From positions 372,001 through 436,000 of the forward strand of contig NZ_JRQQ01000002.1 in the NCBI RefSeq assembly GCF_001625325.1: a DNA stretch of 64,000 nucleotides. Direction: 5' to 3'. The DNA comes from Croceicoccus estronivorus. GTDB taxonomy: Bacteria > Pseudomonadota > Alphaproteobacteria > Sphingomonadales > Sphingomonadaceae. The position numbers were made by a program, and so were the translations under genes. Positions 29,447-38,638 of the stretch are shown here, piece after piece. The notes below the pieces were generated by a model. The model was not told where the DNA came from, ran no database searches, and worked only from the letters and a program-made list of their open reading frames with translations. Positions within the stretch are counted from its first letter, which is position 1. Each line of letters begins with the position of its first letter.

Positions 29447-30424
29447 TTAGGCGCCGACGCTCTCCTTCTCGCCTTGGGCAAATTCAAGCGTAGCAAGGAA
29501 ACGCTCTGCGTCGAGTGCGGCCATGCAGCCCGTTCCTGCAGCCGTCACAGCCTGGCGATAGGTGTGGTCCATCACATCACCGCAGGCAAACACACCCGGA
29601 ATCGCAGTTTTCGGCGTACCTGCCTCAACCACGAGATAGCCGGACGAATCCATATCCAGTTTGCCTTGGAACAACTCCGTCGAAGGCGCATGGCCAATGG
29701 CCACGAAGGCGCCTTGCGTCGCAAACTCGCTCATTTCGCCAGTCTGGGTATCGCGCAGTGAAAGCGCCGTCAGCCCCACACCCGTTGGATCGCCAAGGAA
29801 GCTCTCCACCGCCTTGTTCCACAACACGGAAATCTTTGGATTGGCGAACAGGCGATCCTGAAGAATCTTCTCTGCGCGCAATTCGTCACGACGGTGAATC
29901 AGCGTAACATCGTCACTGTGATTGGTGAGGTAGAGCGCTTCCTCAACGGCGGTGTTGCCGCCGCCAATCACTGCCACTTTCTTGCCGCGATAAAAGAAAC
30001 CGTCGCATGTGGCGCAAGCCGACACGCCTTTGCCAGAAAGCTCCTGTTCCCCGGCGACGCCCAGCCATTTGGCCTGCGCACCTGTGGCGATTACCAGCGT
30101 GTCGCCCACGTATTCATCGCCGCTGTCACCCACCGCACGGAAAGGCGAGCCATTGGCCAGGTCCACTTCAGTAATGGTATCCCACATCATGCGGGTACCG
30201 ACATGTTCTGCCTGAGCCTGCATTTCCTGCATCAGCCAGGGGCCCTGAATCACGTCACGAAAGCCCGGATAGTTTTCGACATCAGTCGTGATCGTCAATT
30301 GGCCACCGGGCTGAAGCCCCTGCACCACGATCGGTTCCATTCCGGCACGCGCGCCATAAATTGCCGCCGACAAGCCCGCCGGACCCGAACCGATGATGAG
30401 CATGCGTGTCTTATGAGTCGCCAT
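29447..30424 (-). CDS. trxB: Thioredoxin-disulfide reductase
   Basis: NADPH-dependent flavoenzyme keeping thioredoxin reduced. The 325-aa protein starts at 30424 (MATHKTRMLIIGSGPAGLSA, the FAD motif); the longer open frame ahead has no conserved sequence and overlaps the divergent hydrolase gene. The redox disulfide is CATC in SACATCDGFFYRG, the NADPH motif is AVIGGGNTAVEEALYLT, and the second FAD motif is FACGDVMDHTYRQAVTAAG. Length and layout are those of the bacterial low-molecular-weight enzyme. Confidence 0.95.
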   Translation of the reverse strand: MATHKTRMLIIGSGPAGLSAAIYGARAGMEPIVVQGLQPGGQLTITTDVENYPGFRDVIQGPWLMQEMQAQAEHVGTRMMWDTITEVDLANGSPFRAVGDSGDEYVGDTLVIATGAQAKWLGVAGEQELSGKGVSACATCDGFFYRGKKVAVIGGGNTAVEEALYLTNHSDDVTLIHRRDELRAEKILQDRLFANPKISVLWNKAVESFLGDPTGVGLTALSLRDTQTGEMSEFATQGAFVAIGHAPSTELFQGKLDMDSSGYLVVEAGTPKTAIPGVFACGDVMDHTYRQAVTAAGTGCMAALDAERFLATLEFAQGEKESVGA

Positions 30425-30552
30425 GAAATCCTCCAAGGGCGCGAGATAGGGTGAGCAAGTGCGAAATGCCACCCTTGTCCCTGCCTGTGTAGTCGAACTT
30501 TGAAATTTCTCGATGGATTGACGGACAGTCCGAACCGCGCAATGCTGGAGGT

Positions 30553-31422
30553 GTGAAAATTCTCGGCCCCACATCGAACAGCTTCATTTCGCAGCGCCTC
30601 AAGCTCCACTACGTAGATTGGGGCAATAGCGAAGCGCCGCCCTTGATCCTGCAGCACGGCGGGCGCGACCATTGCCGTAGTTGGGACTGGATCGCGGAAG
30701 AACTGCGGCACGACTGGCATGTAATCTGTCCTGATCTGCGCGGTCATGGCGACAGTGCATGGTCGGCGGACGGCAATTACAGCTTCAATGCTTACGTGTA
30801 TGATTTCGCCCAATTGGTGCATACGCTTGGCTACGATCAGGTCACCATCGTCGCCCATTCGCTTGGCGGGAATGTCGCGGCACGTTTCGCCGGGCTATAT
30901 CCCGAAAAAGTCCGCAAATTCGTCAACATCGAAGGGCTTGGCCTTACTCCCCAGGATCTTCTGGATCGCAAGCGGTTGCCCATGGCCGACCTTTTTCGCG
31001 AATGGATAGACAGAAAGCGCACTGCCGCCGCCCGTTCTCCGCGGCGTTATCCCACTCTGGAGGCGGCCTACCGCCGCATGATCGAAGAAAACGACTATCT
31101 GACCGAAGAGCAGGCCCGGCACCTCACAGTCCATGGAGCGAGCCGCAATGAGGATGGCACATTCAGCTGGAAGTTCGATCCTTATCTCAACGTCTGGCCA
31201 TTTTCGGACCTGACCCCAGAACAGATTCAATCGCTATGGCACGCGATCACTTGCCCGACGCTGTTGCTTTGGGGAAAGAACAGCTTCTTTCCCAGCCCTG
31301 CGGAAGATGGCCGGCTCGACTTTTTCCAAAATGCGAAACTCGTCGAGTTCGAAAATGCAGGTCACTGGTTACATCATGACCAGTTCGACCGTTTCATGGC
31401 CGAGATTGGCGCGTTCCTCTAG
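30553..31422 (+). CDS. Alpha/beta hydrolase
   Basis: A 289-aa alpha/beta-hydrolase-fold enzyme. LILQHGGRDHCRSWDW forms the oxyanion-hole region, CPDLRGHGDS follows, the nucleophile elbow is VAHSLGGNVAARF, and the late ENAGHWLHHD gives the catalytic His. It starts with GTG at 30553, divergent from trxB. The stop overlaps the convergent otsA stop by 4 bp. The substrate cannot be deduced; the sequence resembles epoxide-hydrolase or esterase-like members without distinguishing features. Confidence 0.85.
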   Translation: MKILGPTSNSFISQRLKLHYVDWGNSEAPPLILQHGGRDHCRSWDWIAEELRHDWHVICPDLRGHGDSAWSADGNYSFNAYVYDFAQLVHTLGYDQVTIVAHSLGGNVAARFAGLYPEKVRKFVNIEGLGLTPQDLLDRKRLPMADLFREWIDRKRTAAARSPRRYPTLEAAYRRMIEENDYLTEEQARHLTVHGASRNEDGTFSWKFDPYLNVWPFSDLTPEQIQSLWHAITCPTLLLWGKNSFFPSPAEDGRLDFFQNAKLVEFENAGHWLHHDQFDRFMAEIGAFL

Positions 31423-32822
31423 GAACGCAGGCTTGCCTCTTCGCCAATGGCTTCGAGATCACTGACGAAGTTCTCCGTCCAGTCGAGAACATTGTCCTCT
31501 CGTACTGTCTGGATGAGTTTGTCCCAGCGTGCCTTGCGTTCCTCCTTCGGCATTTCCAATGCCACGCGGATCGCATGGGCGACATCGTCTCCACTGTAGG
31601 GATTGACCAGCAGCGCATCCTGTAATTGCTGCGCAGCACCGGCAAAGCGCGACAAAATCAGGACGCCGGGATCTTCCGGGTCCTGCGCAGCCACATACTC
31701 CTTCGCCACCAGGTTCATGCCATCGCGCAAAGGCGTCACCAGCCCAATCTTGGATGCGCGGTAGAACCCCGCCAGCTCAGCCAAGGTGTGACCTTTGTTG
31801 ACGTATCGAATAGGGACAAGGTCAACCTCCGACCGCGCACCATTAATTTGCCCCGTCTTCTGTTCCAGCAATTGCCGGATTTGCTGATAGGATCCGATGT
31901 CCTCGCGGCTGGGCGGTGCGATCTGGATATAGACCAGATCCTGCACCCGCTCCGGATAATTATCGAAGAAACGCCCGATCGCATCGATCCGCTCTGGCAA
32001 ACCCTTCGAATAGTCCAACCGGTCAACACCGATCATCGCTGTCCGGTGTCGGGTGCTTGTAATGATCCGCTGCTCGGCCTCACGCGCTATGTCAGTGTCG
32101 CATTGGGCCATCATATGATCGTAGTCGATGCCGATCGGATAGGCCTTGGCGATCGTCACACGGCCATCGAGCGAAATCTGTCCAGTCGCCTCATCAACAT
32201 CCGCCCCCAACTCTTTCGAGCAATAGTGCAGAAAGCTCTCCAGCCATTCGGTCGTCTGAAATCCGACGAGATCATAATGCAGCATGGTACGTACAAGCCG
32301 CTCATGAAACGGCAGGGATACGAACAGCCGCGTGGGTGGCCAGGGAATATGGAGAAAGAACCCCATCTTGTTCTTCAGGCCTCGATCACGCAGGCGTTCA
32401 CCTAGTGGGATGAGATGATAGTCATGCACCCAGACAATGTCGTCCGGCTGGATCAACGGTATCACGCTTTGCGCGAAGCGTTCGTTAACCCGTTCATATC
32501 CCATACCGAATTCACGATGATATTCGGCCAGATCGATCCGGTAATGAAACAGCGGCCACAAAGTCGAGTTCGCGTAGCCGTTGTAATATTCTTCCACATC
32601 CTGCGACTCGAGATCGATCGTGGCCGTCGTAACGCCATCGGCCTGGCGCACTGAAATATCTCCGGTGAACTCAGCGCATTCGCCACCTGACCAGCCGAAC
32701 CAGATGCCACCGTTCTTCTTGAGCGCCGAATTCAACGCACCGGCCAGCCCTCCTTGCGCACCCGCCGCACCGCGTGCCTTGGGCACAGCCACCCGGTTCG
32801 AGATTACGACAAGTCGGTTCAT
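31419..32822 (-). CDS. otsA: Trehalose-6-phosphate synthase
   Basis: GT20 glycosyltransferase making trehalose-6-phosphate from UDP-glucose and glucose-6-phosphate, an osmo- and stress-protectant route. From MNRLVVISNRVAVPK at 32822 the protein is 467 aa, with GGLAGALNSALKK, WVHDYHLIPLGERL, GVDRLDYSKGLPERI and PLRDGMNLVAKEYVAAQ, all OtsA hallmarks. The start overlaps the GH15 gene stop by 4 bp (ATGA). It is the last gene of an otsB-GH15-otsA operon. Confidence 0.95.
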   Translation of the reverse strand: MNRLVVISNRVAVPKARGAAGAQGGLAGALNSALKKNGGIWFGWSGGECAEFTGDISVRQADGVTTATIDLESQDVEEYYNGYANSTLWPLFHYRIDLAEYHREFGMGYERVNERFAQSVIPLIQPDDIVWVHDYHLIPLGERLRDRGLKNKMGFFLHIPWPPTRLFVSLPFHERLVRTMLHYDLVGFQTTEWLESFLHYCSKELGADVDEATGQISLDGRVTIAKAYPIGIDYDHMMAQCDTDIAREAEQRIITSTRHRTAMIGVDRLDYSKGLPERIDAIGRFFDNYPERVQDLVYIQIAPPSREDIGSYQQIRQLLEQKTGQINGARSEVDLVPIRYVNKGHTLAELAGFYRASKIGLVTPLRDGMNLVAKEYVAAQDPEDPGVLILSRFAGAAQQLQDALLVNPYSGDDVAHAIRVALEMPKEERKARWDKLIQTVREDNVLDWTENFVSDLEAIGEEASLRS

Positions 32823-34660
32823 CTTACTGTGTTCCATGATTTGGATAGCAGGCCGGCACAGTTTATCACCCCTACCAGCGAGTAAGTCTGGGGGAAGTTC
32901 CCCCACAATTCGCCATTATCGAAGTCCATATCCTCCGAGAGGAGGCCGGACTTGGTCATATGGCTCAGCATCGTGCAGAAAAGCTGCCGCCCTTCTTCGT
33001 CACGCCCGGCAAGGTGCAATGCCTCGATCAGCCAGAAGGTGCATATGTTGAAAGCCGTTTCCGGCGCGCCGAAGTCGTCTTCATGTGCGTAGCGCAGCAT
33101 GTGCTCGCCTCGACGCAAAGCCTTCTCGACAGCCGCGAATGTTGAGCGAAAGCGCGGGTTGTCAGGCGTCAGAAACCGCAGTTCGACCATTTGCAGCAAA
33201 CTGGCGTCCAGATAGTCGCTTTCAAAGGACGCCCCGTAGTGCCCAATGCCCTCTTCGTTACCGCTGCCTTCGACCCAGGCCCTGCGTTCAATCGTGTCCT
33301 GAATGGTTTCCGCCCTGCCGCGCCACACGAGACATCGGTCTTCCTTGCCCAATCGCGCTGCAACATTGGCAAGGCGATCACAGGCAGCCCAACTCATTAC
33401 CGCAGAATAGGTATGTACTTCCTGCCGGGTGCGAAACTCCCACAAGCCGGCATCGGGCTGATCATACATTTTCCATGCCATCTCGCCGACTTCTTCCAGC
33501 GCAGCGAAATCGCGCTCGTCCGCAATGCGTAGCAGGCGTCTGTCGAAGAACGCCTGAGTGGTCGGCAGAACGATCTGGCCATAGCAATCGTACTGAACCT
33601 GCGTGTAGGCAGCATTGCCGATCCGAACCGGCCCCATCCCACGATAGCCGGCAAGAAACGCTGCCGTCGTCTCATCCAGTTCAGCATCTCCCATGACGGA
33701 ATAGAGCGGCTGAATCTGTCCTCCTTTTGCGGCATCGACGATATTGCGCAGGTAAGTGAGGTACTTCTCCAAAACGTCGAGAGCGCCAAGCCGGTTGAGC
33801 GCCTGTACCGTGTAATAGGAATCGCGAATCCAGCAGTATCGGTAATCCCAGTTACGTTCGGAATGAGGCGCTTCGGGGATGGAAGTGGTCAGCGCAGCAA
33901 CGATCGCGCCGGTTTCTTCATGCTGGCACAGCTTCAGAGTGATCGCACAACGGATCACTTCATCCTGCCACTCGAAAGGTGTTGCCAGCCCGCGAGACCA
34001 GAGCCGCCAATACTTGGCCGTCTGCTCCTCCATGGAGCGGATTTCTGCTCTCAGATTCCCCGAAAACGGTTCATCCGGACCGAGGAAGAAGTGCTGATCC
34101 GATTCAACCCGAAACGTCCGCTGCTCCAGTATATACCCGACGGGCGCATCCGTGCTGAGGCGCAATGCCTGAGGGCCGATAAGATAGCGGATGTGATTGG
34201 TGCCATTGGTCGTTTCAGCGACCTGCTTGCCGTAATCGAGCATAGGCCGCAGCACGACTTTCATCCGCGGCGTCCCTGCAACCGGGCGCACCACCCGGAT
34301 ATAGGCTACAGGCCGATACATCCGGCCTGATCGTTCATAACGCGGGCAGAAATCCGTGATTTCAACCGCGCTGCCATCCTCAGCCTCCAGCCGGGTCACG
34401 AGGATCGGTGTGTTGCGCAGGTAGCTTTGCGAGACGGAAACCTGGCCTTCCAATTCGAAGCGCCAGACACCGATATCCTGTTGCCCACCATTCAAAAGCG
34501 CACAGAACACTGGATCGCCATCGACGCGCGGCACACACCCCCAGACCAGCCCGCCCCGGCTGTCGATCAGACCACTGACCTGACAGTTGCCCACCGGCCA
34601 AAGATCGAGCGAACTCTGCCATGGAGCCATTTCGGAGGGGGAAGTCACAGATCGAGCCAT
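32819..34660 (-). CDS. Glycoside hydrolase family 15 (glucoamylase/trehalase-like)
   Basis: A 613-aa GH15-type enzyme with an N-terminal beta-sandwich and an (alpha/alpha)6 barrel. Recognisable barrel segments are ERNWDYRYCWIRDSYYTVQAL near residue 265 (in part), YDCYGQIVLPTTQAF, and FNICTFWLIEALHLAG toward the end. The ATG at 34660 overlaps otsB by 16 bp; an ATG at 34630 (MAPWQSSLDLW) is possible. Being sandwiched between otsB and otsA, it may act on trehalose or on glycogen-like glucan; family members of this type include trehalases. Which applies is not decided. Confidence 0.87.
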   Translation of the reverse strand: MARSVTSPSEMAPWQSSLDLWPVGNCQVSGLIDSRGGLVWGCVPRVDGDPVFCALLNGGQQDIGVWRFELEGQVSVSQSYLRNTPILVTRLEAEDGSAVEITDFCPRYERSGRMYRPVAYIRVVRPVAGTPRMKVVLRPMLDYGKQVAETTNGTNHIRYLIGPQALRLSTDAPVGYILEQRTFRVESDQHFFLGPDEPFSGNLRAEIRSMEEQTAKYWRLWSRGLATPFEWQDEVIRCAITLKLCQHEETGAIVAALTTSIPEAPHSERNWDYRYCWIRDSYYTVQALNRLGALDVLEKYLTYLRNIVDAAKGGQIQPLYSVMGDAELDETTAAFLAGYRGMGPVRIGNAAYTQVQYDCYGQIVLPTTQAFFDRRLLRIADERDFAALEEVGEMAWKMYDQPDAGLWEFRTRQEVHTYSAVMSWAACDRLANVAARLGKEDRCLVWRGRAETIQDTIERRAWVEGSGNEEGIGHYGASFESDYLDASLLQMVELRFLTPDNPRFRSTFAAVEKALRRGEHMLRYAHEDDFGAPETAFNICTFWLIEALHLAGRDEEGRQLFCTMLSHMTKSGLLSEDMDFDNGELWGNFPQTYSLVGVINCAGLLSKSWNTVR

Positions 34661-35394
34661 TCGTGCACCTTTGCCGGGGATGGAAGGCGATAACGGGCAA
34701 GCGTATCCTGCCGCCCGCCAACAATAATTCCAAAGCCGCCGAGTTCCGCTACTGCGCGAAATCCGTCTTCGTCCGTCACATCATCACCGATGAAGACCGG
34801 ACGCGAACCGGCAAAGCCTTGCTCGGCCATGAAAGCGCACACCGCTGCCCCTTTGTCAGCTTCACGCGGGACCAGTTCAACCACGCATTTCCCACGCTTT
34901 GCCTTGAGCTCATACCGGGCAGCCTGCTCATCGGCAAAAGCAAGGCAAGCCGCTTCGCAACCAGGCGCATTCCGATAATGCAGGGCCGCACCCAGGCGTT
35001 TCGCCTCGTAATAGAGTCCTTCTGACCGGGTAGCGAACTGTCCGACTGCGACACGCACCGCTTCGGGGAATATCGCTGGCCTCTCTCCAATCCGACTTCC
35101 ATCGGCGCGTACTCTTTCAAGTCCGTGCGAACCGGCACGGGCAAGATCGAGTGAACCGAGATGTTCCTGAAGATTTTCAAGCGAGCGTCCGCTAACCAAT
35201 GCCACCCGCCCGGAAAGATCCGAAGACAGGCGCTCCAGACGCCGGGCGAAGCCATCAGGCACGAAGATTGCGTCCGGAGCCGGGGCGATGTCCACCAGCG
35301 TCCCATCGAAATCGACAAACAGCGATATCGGGCCGTTTTCCCGTAATGCGCCGAGCGAAGGCGGCGGCAGCTCGCTTGTGGCCGTCCCTGTCAT
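34645..35394 (-). CDS. otsB: Trehalose-6-phosphate phosphatase
   Basis: HAD-superfamily phosphatase that removes phosphate from trehalose-6-phosphate. The 249-aa protein has motif I LFVDFDGTLVDIAP with the nucleophile Asp near residue 29, VSGRSLENLQEHL, and motif IV FIGDDVTDEDGFRAV. It is the first gene of the minus-strand trehalose operon. Length is standard. Confidence 0.95.
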   Translation of the reverse strand: MTGTATSELPPPSLGALRENGPISLFVDFDGTLVDIAPAPDAIFVPDGFARRLERLSSDLSGRVALVSGRSLENLQEHLGSLDLARAGSHGLERVRADGSRIGERPAIFPEAVRVAVGQFATRSEGLYYEAKRLGAALHYRNAPGCEAACLAFADEQAARYELKAKRGKCVVELVPREADKGAAVCAFMAEQGFAGSRPVFIGDDVTDEDGFRAVAELGGFGIIVGGRQDTLARYRLPSPAKVHEWLDL

Positions 35395-35472
35395 TGACAG
35401 TCAACTTAGTGACTGCTCCGCTCCGGTCAACGCAGTTGCGGCAAATTATTGAATCAAATTTCAAAAATCATT

Positions 35473-36096
35473 TCAAGCCAGAGCCTCGGCGACTTCCTCC
35501 GCAGTTGTGATACGGGCAAGCATTCTCAGCTGTTCCTGCACAATTGTTTCATGCACCTCCGGATCTGCACCGGCAATGCAATCCTCTGCGATCACGACGT
35601 AGTAGCCCATTTCAGATGCCGCAAAAGTGCATCCTGTGATCGCCAGATTGGTCGAAACACCTGTCAGCACCACTGTCTCCACGTCCATGCGTCGCAGCAT
35701 CGCATCAAGGGACGTTCCAAGAAACGGGATCATTCCCGAGCTACGTTCCGAAACGATATCTCCAGGCTCCGGGGCAAGAGCCGAAACGATGTCGACCTCC
35801 GGCGTTCCGGCAACCATGGTTCCTTGTTTGCGCACCAACGCATCGATCAGCGTATTTGGCTTCACGTCCAAAAAATCGGGTCGGTGCGCTGCTGTCGCGT
35901 GAATGACCGGCAACCCTGCGCCGCGAAAGGCCCGCGCCAGTCCAGCTATGCGGGAGACGATACCTCGCCGCTCAACTTCGTTGGCTAATCCAGGAAAAGG
36001 AGTCATCTCCCGCTCGATCACGCCCCGCTGGCATTCACTGATGACGAGAGCAGCCTTTCCCTTGATCGCGAATTGCCTCCCACTTCCCATGCCCAA
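35473..36096 (-). CDS. Isochorismatase-family cysteine hydrolase
   Basis: A 207-aa protein of the isochorismatase/nicotinamidase fold. The catalytic Cys is in GVSTNLAITGCTFAASEMGY and the mid-chain Lys or basic position near ERSSGMIPFLGT is plausible. The usual N-terminal Asp motif (D-x-Q) reads ISECQRG, so the acidic residue is Glu, which is unusual and makes activity less certain. No partner gene suggests a substrate. It is the last clearly chromosomal gene before a zone of mobile-element remnants. Confidence 0.8.
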   Translation of the reverse strand: MGMGSGRQFAIKGKAALVISECQRGVIEREMTPFPGLANEVERRGIVSRIAGLARAFRGAGLPVIHATAAHRPDFLDVKPNTLIDALVRKQGTMVAGTPEVDIVSALAPEPGDIVSERSSGMIPFLGTSLDAMLRRMDVETVVLTGVSTNLAITGCTFAASEMGYYVVIAEDCIAGADPEVHETIVQEQLRMLARITTAEEVAEALA

Positions 36097-36259
36097 ACTC
36101 CGTGTTCGCCAACATCCAAACCCAACGTAATGGCAGGCCCGATCCGACGATCAATTCCGGAAACGCCAATTCCGGCCCTGCGGACCGATGGAGGGGTCAT
36201 GAGAATGGTAGCGGAGGAGGGCGGCGGCTCCACCGGACAGCAATGCAGCGCCACCTTTG

Positions 36260-36500
36260 GCTGCCATGATAGCGCCACCACCGCGACAAGGGCTGCACCA
36301 CCCACAGCAAGGCCGGTCCCTGCCGCCGCGCCTGCGCCAAGCTGCGGACCGCCGGAGACAAACCCGGTGGCGATGCCAGGACCAAAATGCCGAGACCCAG
36401 CAGCGACAGCCCGCAAGGACGACGGCCATGACTTCGTCGATAGTCGGGGTCTGACCGCCGAAGCCGGTCGTGAACTGCGAGAACAGCGTTGACGATGCCG
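36260..36500 (-). pseudogene. trbL remnant with two frameshifts
   Basis: Three minus-strand frames together spell a C-terminal piece of the conjugation protein TrbL: TLFSQFTTGFGGQTPTIDEV... in one frame (about 36412-36492), GLSLLGLGILV in a second, and FGPGIATGFVSGGPQLGAG in a third (about 36265-36386). The order and spacing follow the family sequence as I recall it. Two frameshifts within about 60 bp and no partner trb genes show decay of an old conjugative element. The region 36097-36259 beside it shows nothing clear. Confidence 0.65.
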
Positions 36501-36813
36501 GGACATGCCGCCGTCGCACGATTAAAGTCCGCTCTGGCGAGCCGCGCCAGTGTGCTCCAGCCAAGCTCTTGTTGCTTCTCCAACCCCCTTGATTGGCCTC
36601 GCTTCAGCGGTGGATTTGAGGTCGGCCAGGCTCGTTTCAGCGAGAACACTCCGCCAAGCCAGATCGGCCTTGTGCATTATCTGAGCGATGGCGCACGGGA
36701 AAATATAGCTTCCCTTGCCAGCGGCGCACGGACCCTGTTGGCGTATTTCGGTGCAACGTAAAAAATGTTCGTCACCATCTAAAGCTTGGACGATTTCCAA
36801 CACCGTGATCTGG

Positions 36814-37119
36814 TCAGCAGGACGCCATGACCTCGGCCAGCGTCACCGCCACGGTTTCCTAAACCCCGGCTTCGCTCCACCGCCGGAACCGCCGATAGAT
36901 GCTGTTCCAACTACCGTATTTGGGTGGCACATCCCGCCACGGAGCGCCGCAGCGAAGCCGCCAGAGGATATCGTTGATGATCGCGCGGTTCTGCTCGGGT
37001 CGCCTGCCGCGACCACGGCTCTCAGGCTTGATCGGTAGCAAGTCCTTCAAAATGCGCCATTCTGCTTGGGTGAGATCGCCCCGGCTCAAGCCTGCCTCCA
37101 AAAGGCAGCCTTGAATCAA
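36814..37119 (-). pseudogene. IS5-family transposase remnant, N-terminal part with nonsense codon
   Basis: An 86-codon frame from 37119 encodes the start of an IS5-type (IS1031/ISL2-like) transposase: LTQAEWRILKDLLP, GRGRRPEQNRAIIND, LWRLRCGAPWRDVPPKYGSW and YRRFRRWSEAGV. A TAG at 36859-36861 stands where Trp is expected, and the frame continues with ETVAVTLAEVMASC before a TGA at 36814. The rest of the transposase is missing and no terminal inverted repeats were found. It is an inactive IS scar next to the trbL remnant. Confidence 0.75.
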
Positions 37120-37228
37120 TCATCTCGCACTTCGTCAATCATGTTGGTTTTACCCCCACTCACCGAAACGTGCCTGACCGGATATTCGCGCATTGCAGAC
37201 ATTCTGTTGGATCGAGTAGGCGTCAACG

Positions 37229-37558
37229 GTGGAATCGCATGAGCAATCAGAGTGGAACGGCACCAAAGCGTTTCTTGGCGGCTTGTATGCGGCTAAGCTC
37301 TATATCGCAGCTCCAGTGCTGCTCGGTTTGCTGATCATGGCAATATTTGGCGAGGGTGATTACATCCTTGCCATTCTTGCCGGCCTTTACACTGCGCTGG
37401 CTGTCCATGGTGAACGTGTTCGTCGAGCAGCAGAAATCCGAACCTTTCGGCGGTCGCTGGGGTTCAATACAGCGTTATGGTCATCAATTTTGGCTGCGCT
37501 ATGCGCGATGGGGGCAATCGCATTCGCTGCATCGGGCGGATGGCGATACTTTGGCTAA
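37229..37558 (+). CDS. Small membrane protein, unknown
   Basis: A 109-aa open frame from a GTG encoding three probable transmembrane segments: LYIAAPVLLGLLIMAIFG, YILAILAGLYTALAVHG and SILAALCAMGAIAFAA. The loops are rich in Arg. I do not recognise a family. It stands alone between the IS remnant and the lipoprotein pair. The regular hydrophobic pattern and standard codon use support a real gene, but the start is uncertain. Confidence 0.55.
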   Translation: MESHEQSEWNGTKAFLGGLYAAKLYIAAPVLLGLLIMAIFGEGDYILAILAGLYTALAVHGERVRRAAEIRTFRRSLGFNTALWSSILAALCAMGAIAFAASGGWRYFG

Positions 37559-37919
37559 AGCCTGGCTGCTTCCGCCCCCGGCATACGCTATTTTAACCCT
37601 CGCCACCGCCAAGGCTGCAATTTGCCCACGCCGCCTAGATCATTGAAATAATTGATTTTGTTTTGGATCGCCCGGTTTGGTTTTCTATAAGCCCCTCAAA
37701 GGGCCTAATAATTCTGGCCTCAAAAATCTCTGGAACCGAGGGCGAGGAAGCGGATAATCGCTGCATTAGGCTGCGATTACCGGATCAATATGAATGGGCG
37801 AATCGCCGCCATGATTGAGTCTGTGCTGTCCCTAACGGGTTTCACCTGATTTTCGTTATCTCCCCATTTCTTAAGAAAATCCAGCTATCGGCCTGCTAAG
37901 GTTTGGTAGGCGGAATAGG
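37559..37919. other. Non-coding gap
   Basis: 361 bp with no convincing gene on either strand. A short CCCCTCAAAGGGCC inverted stretch near 37690 is the only structure noted. It probably contains the promoter of the lipoprotein pair. Confidence 0.5.
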
Positions 37920-38606
37920 ATGGACGATCAGCACGGCAACACAGTGGCGCGGCGGACAGCTGTAGGCTTGTTCGCCGGTGGGGCCGCAATGCTGCTCGGC
38001 GGCTGCGGCCTGTCCACGACAAGGGCCAGCTATAGGTTCCGCATGACGGTTGTAACCTGGTCCGCAAACGGATCGGGCGTGCTGCGAGTCAATGCTTCCA
38101 AGTCGATCGCGCTGACCGTGCACGAACATGCGGGAGGCGCGGGCCTGACCGGCCAAGCGGTTGTGATCGACCTGCCCACTGGTCCTGTTTTCGCTCTGTT
38201 GACCATCGGAGACGGCAAGCCACTGCTGGCAACGCAAGTGACACGGGCGCTCGCTCCCGGCGTCAATACGTTAGATGCAAGCGATTTCCTAGAGACGGTG
38301 GATAGGCTGGAAAGCGGGTCCGGTGCCGCAAAGGCCGAACTGCCACGCGCGGATTGGCCGATGATGGTCCGATTCCGCGATCTCAACGATTCCACGACCG
38401 TGGAACTGGTTGATCCCGCCACCATCGGCGTGAGGCGCATCGTTGTTCAAACCACTCGCGACGATGTGACCACCGGCCTAAGAACACGCTTGCCGTGGTT
38501 GTCCAACGGTGGGCTGACTCTGGACCCGGACGCGAGACCGACAATCACGCCAACATTTCCTCAAATGATCCGCCAGCGCGCATTAACTACCGAAATTCCA
38601 CGATAA
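37920..38606 (+). CDS. Putative lipoprotein, first of a related pair
   Basis: A 228-aa protein with a signal sequence and lipobox: ARRTAVGLFAGGAAMLLGGC, with the Cys near residue 29. The mature part is soluble and beta-rich in appearance. It is related to the next gene: both have TTRASYRFRMTV or ETYRYRLTVEV after the Cys, then VVIDLPTGPVFALL or VAVDLPNGRTLFALL, WPMMVRF or YPMLVTF, and VDPATIGVRR or VDPGNLGASF. I do not recognise a function. A tandem duplication is likely. Confidence 0.7.
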   Translation: MDDQHGNTVARRTAVGLFAGGAAMLLGGCGLSTTRASYRFRMTVVTWSANGSGVLRVNASKSIALTVHEHAGGAGLTGQAVVIDLPTGPVFALLTIGDGKPLLATQVTRALAPGVNTLDASDFLETVDRLESGSGAAKAELPRADWPMMVRFRDLNDSTTVELVDPATIGVRRIVVQTTRDDVTTGLRTRLPWLSNGGLTLDPDARPTITPTFPQMIRQRALTTEIPR

Positions 38607-38638
38607 CTTCTTCAAGCAGAGAGAGGAAGCCCAAGGCC

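Noticed and set aside
36522-36803. 93-aa frame between trbL remnant and IS remnant
   Set aside because: No recognised family and it lies in decayed sequence; possibly a remnant but I cannot support a gene.
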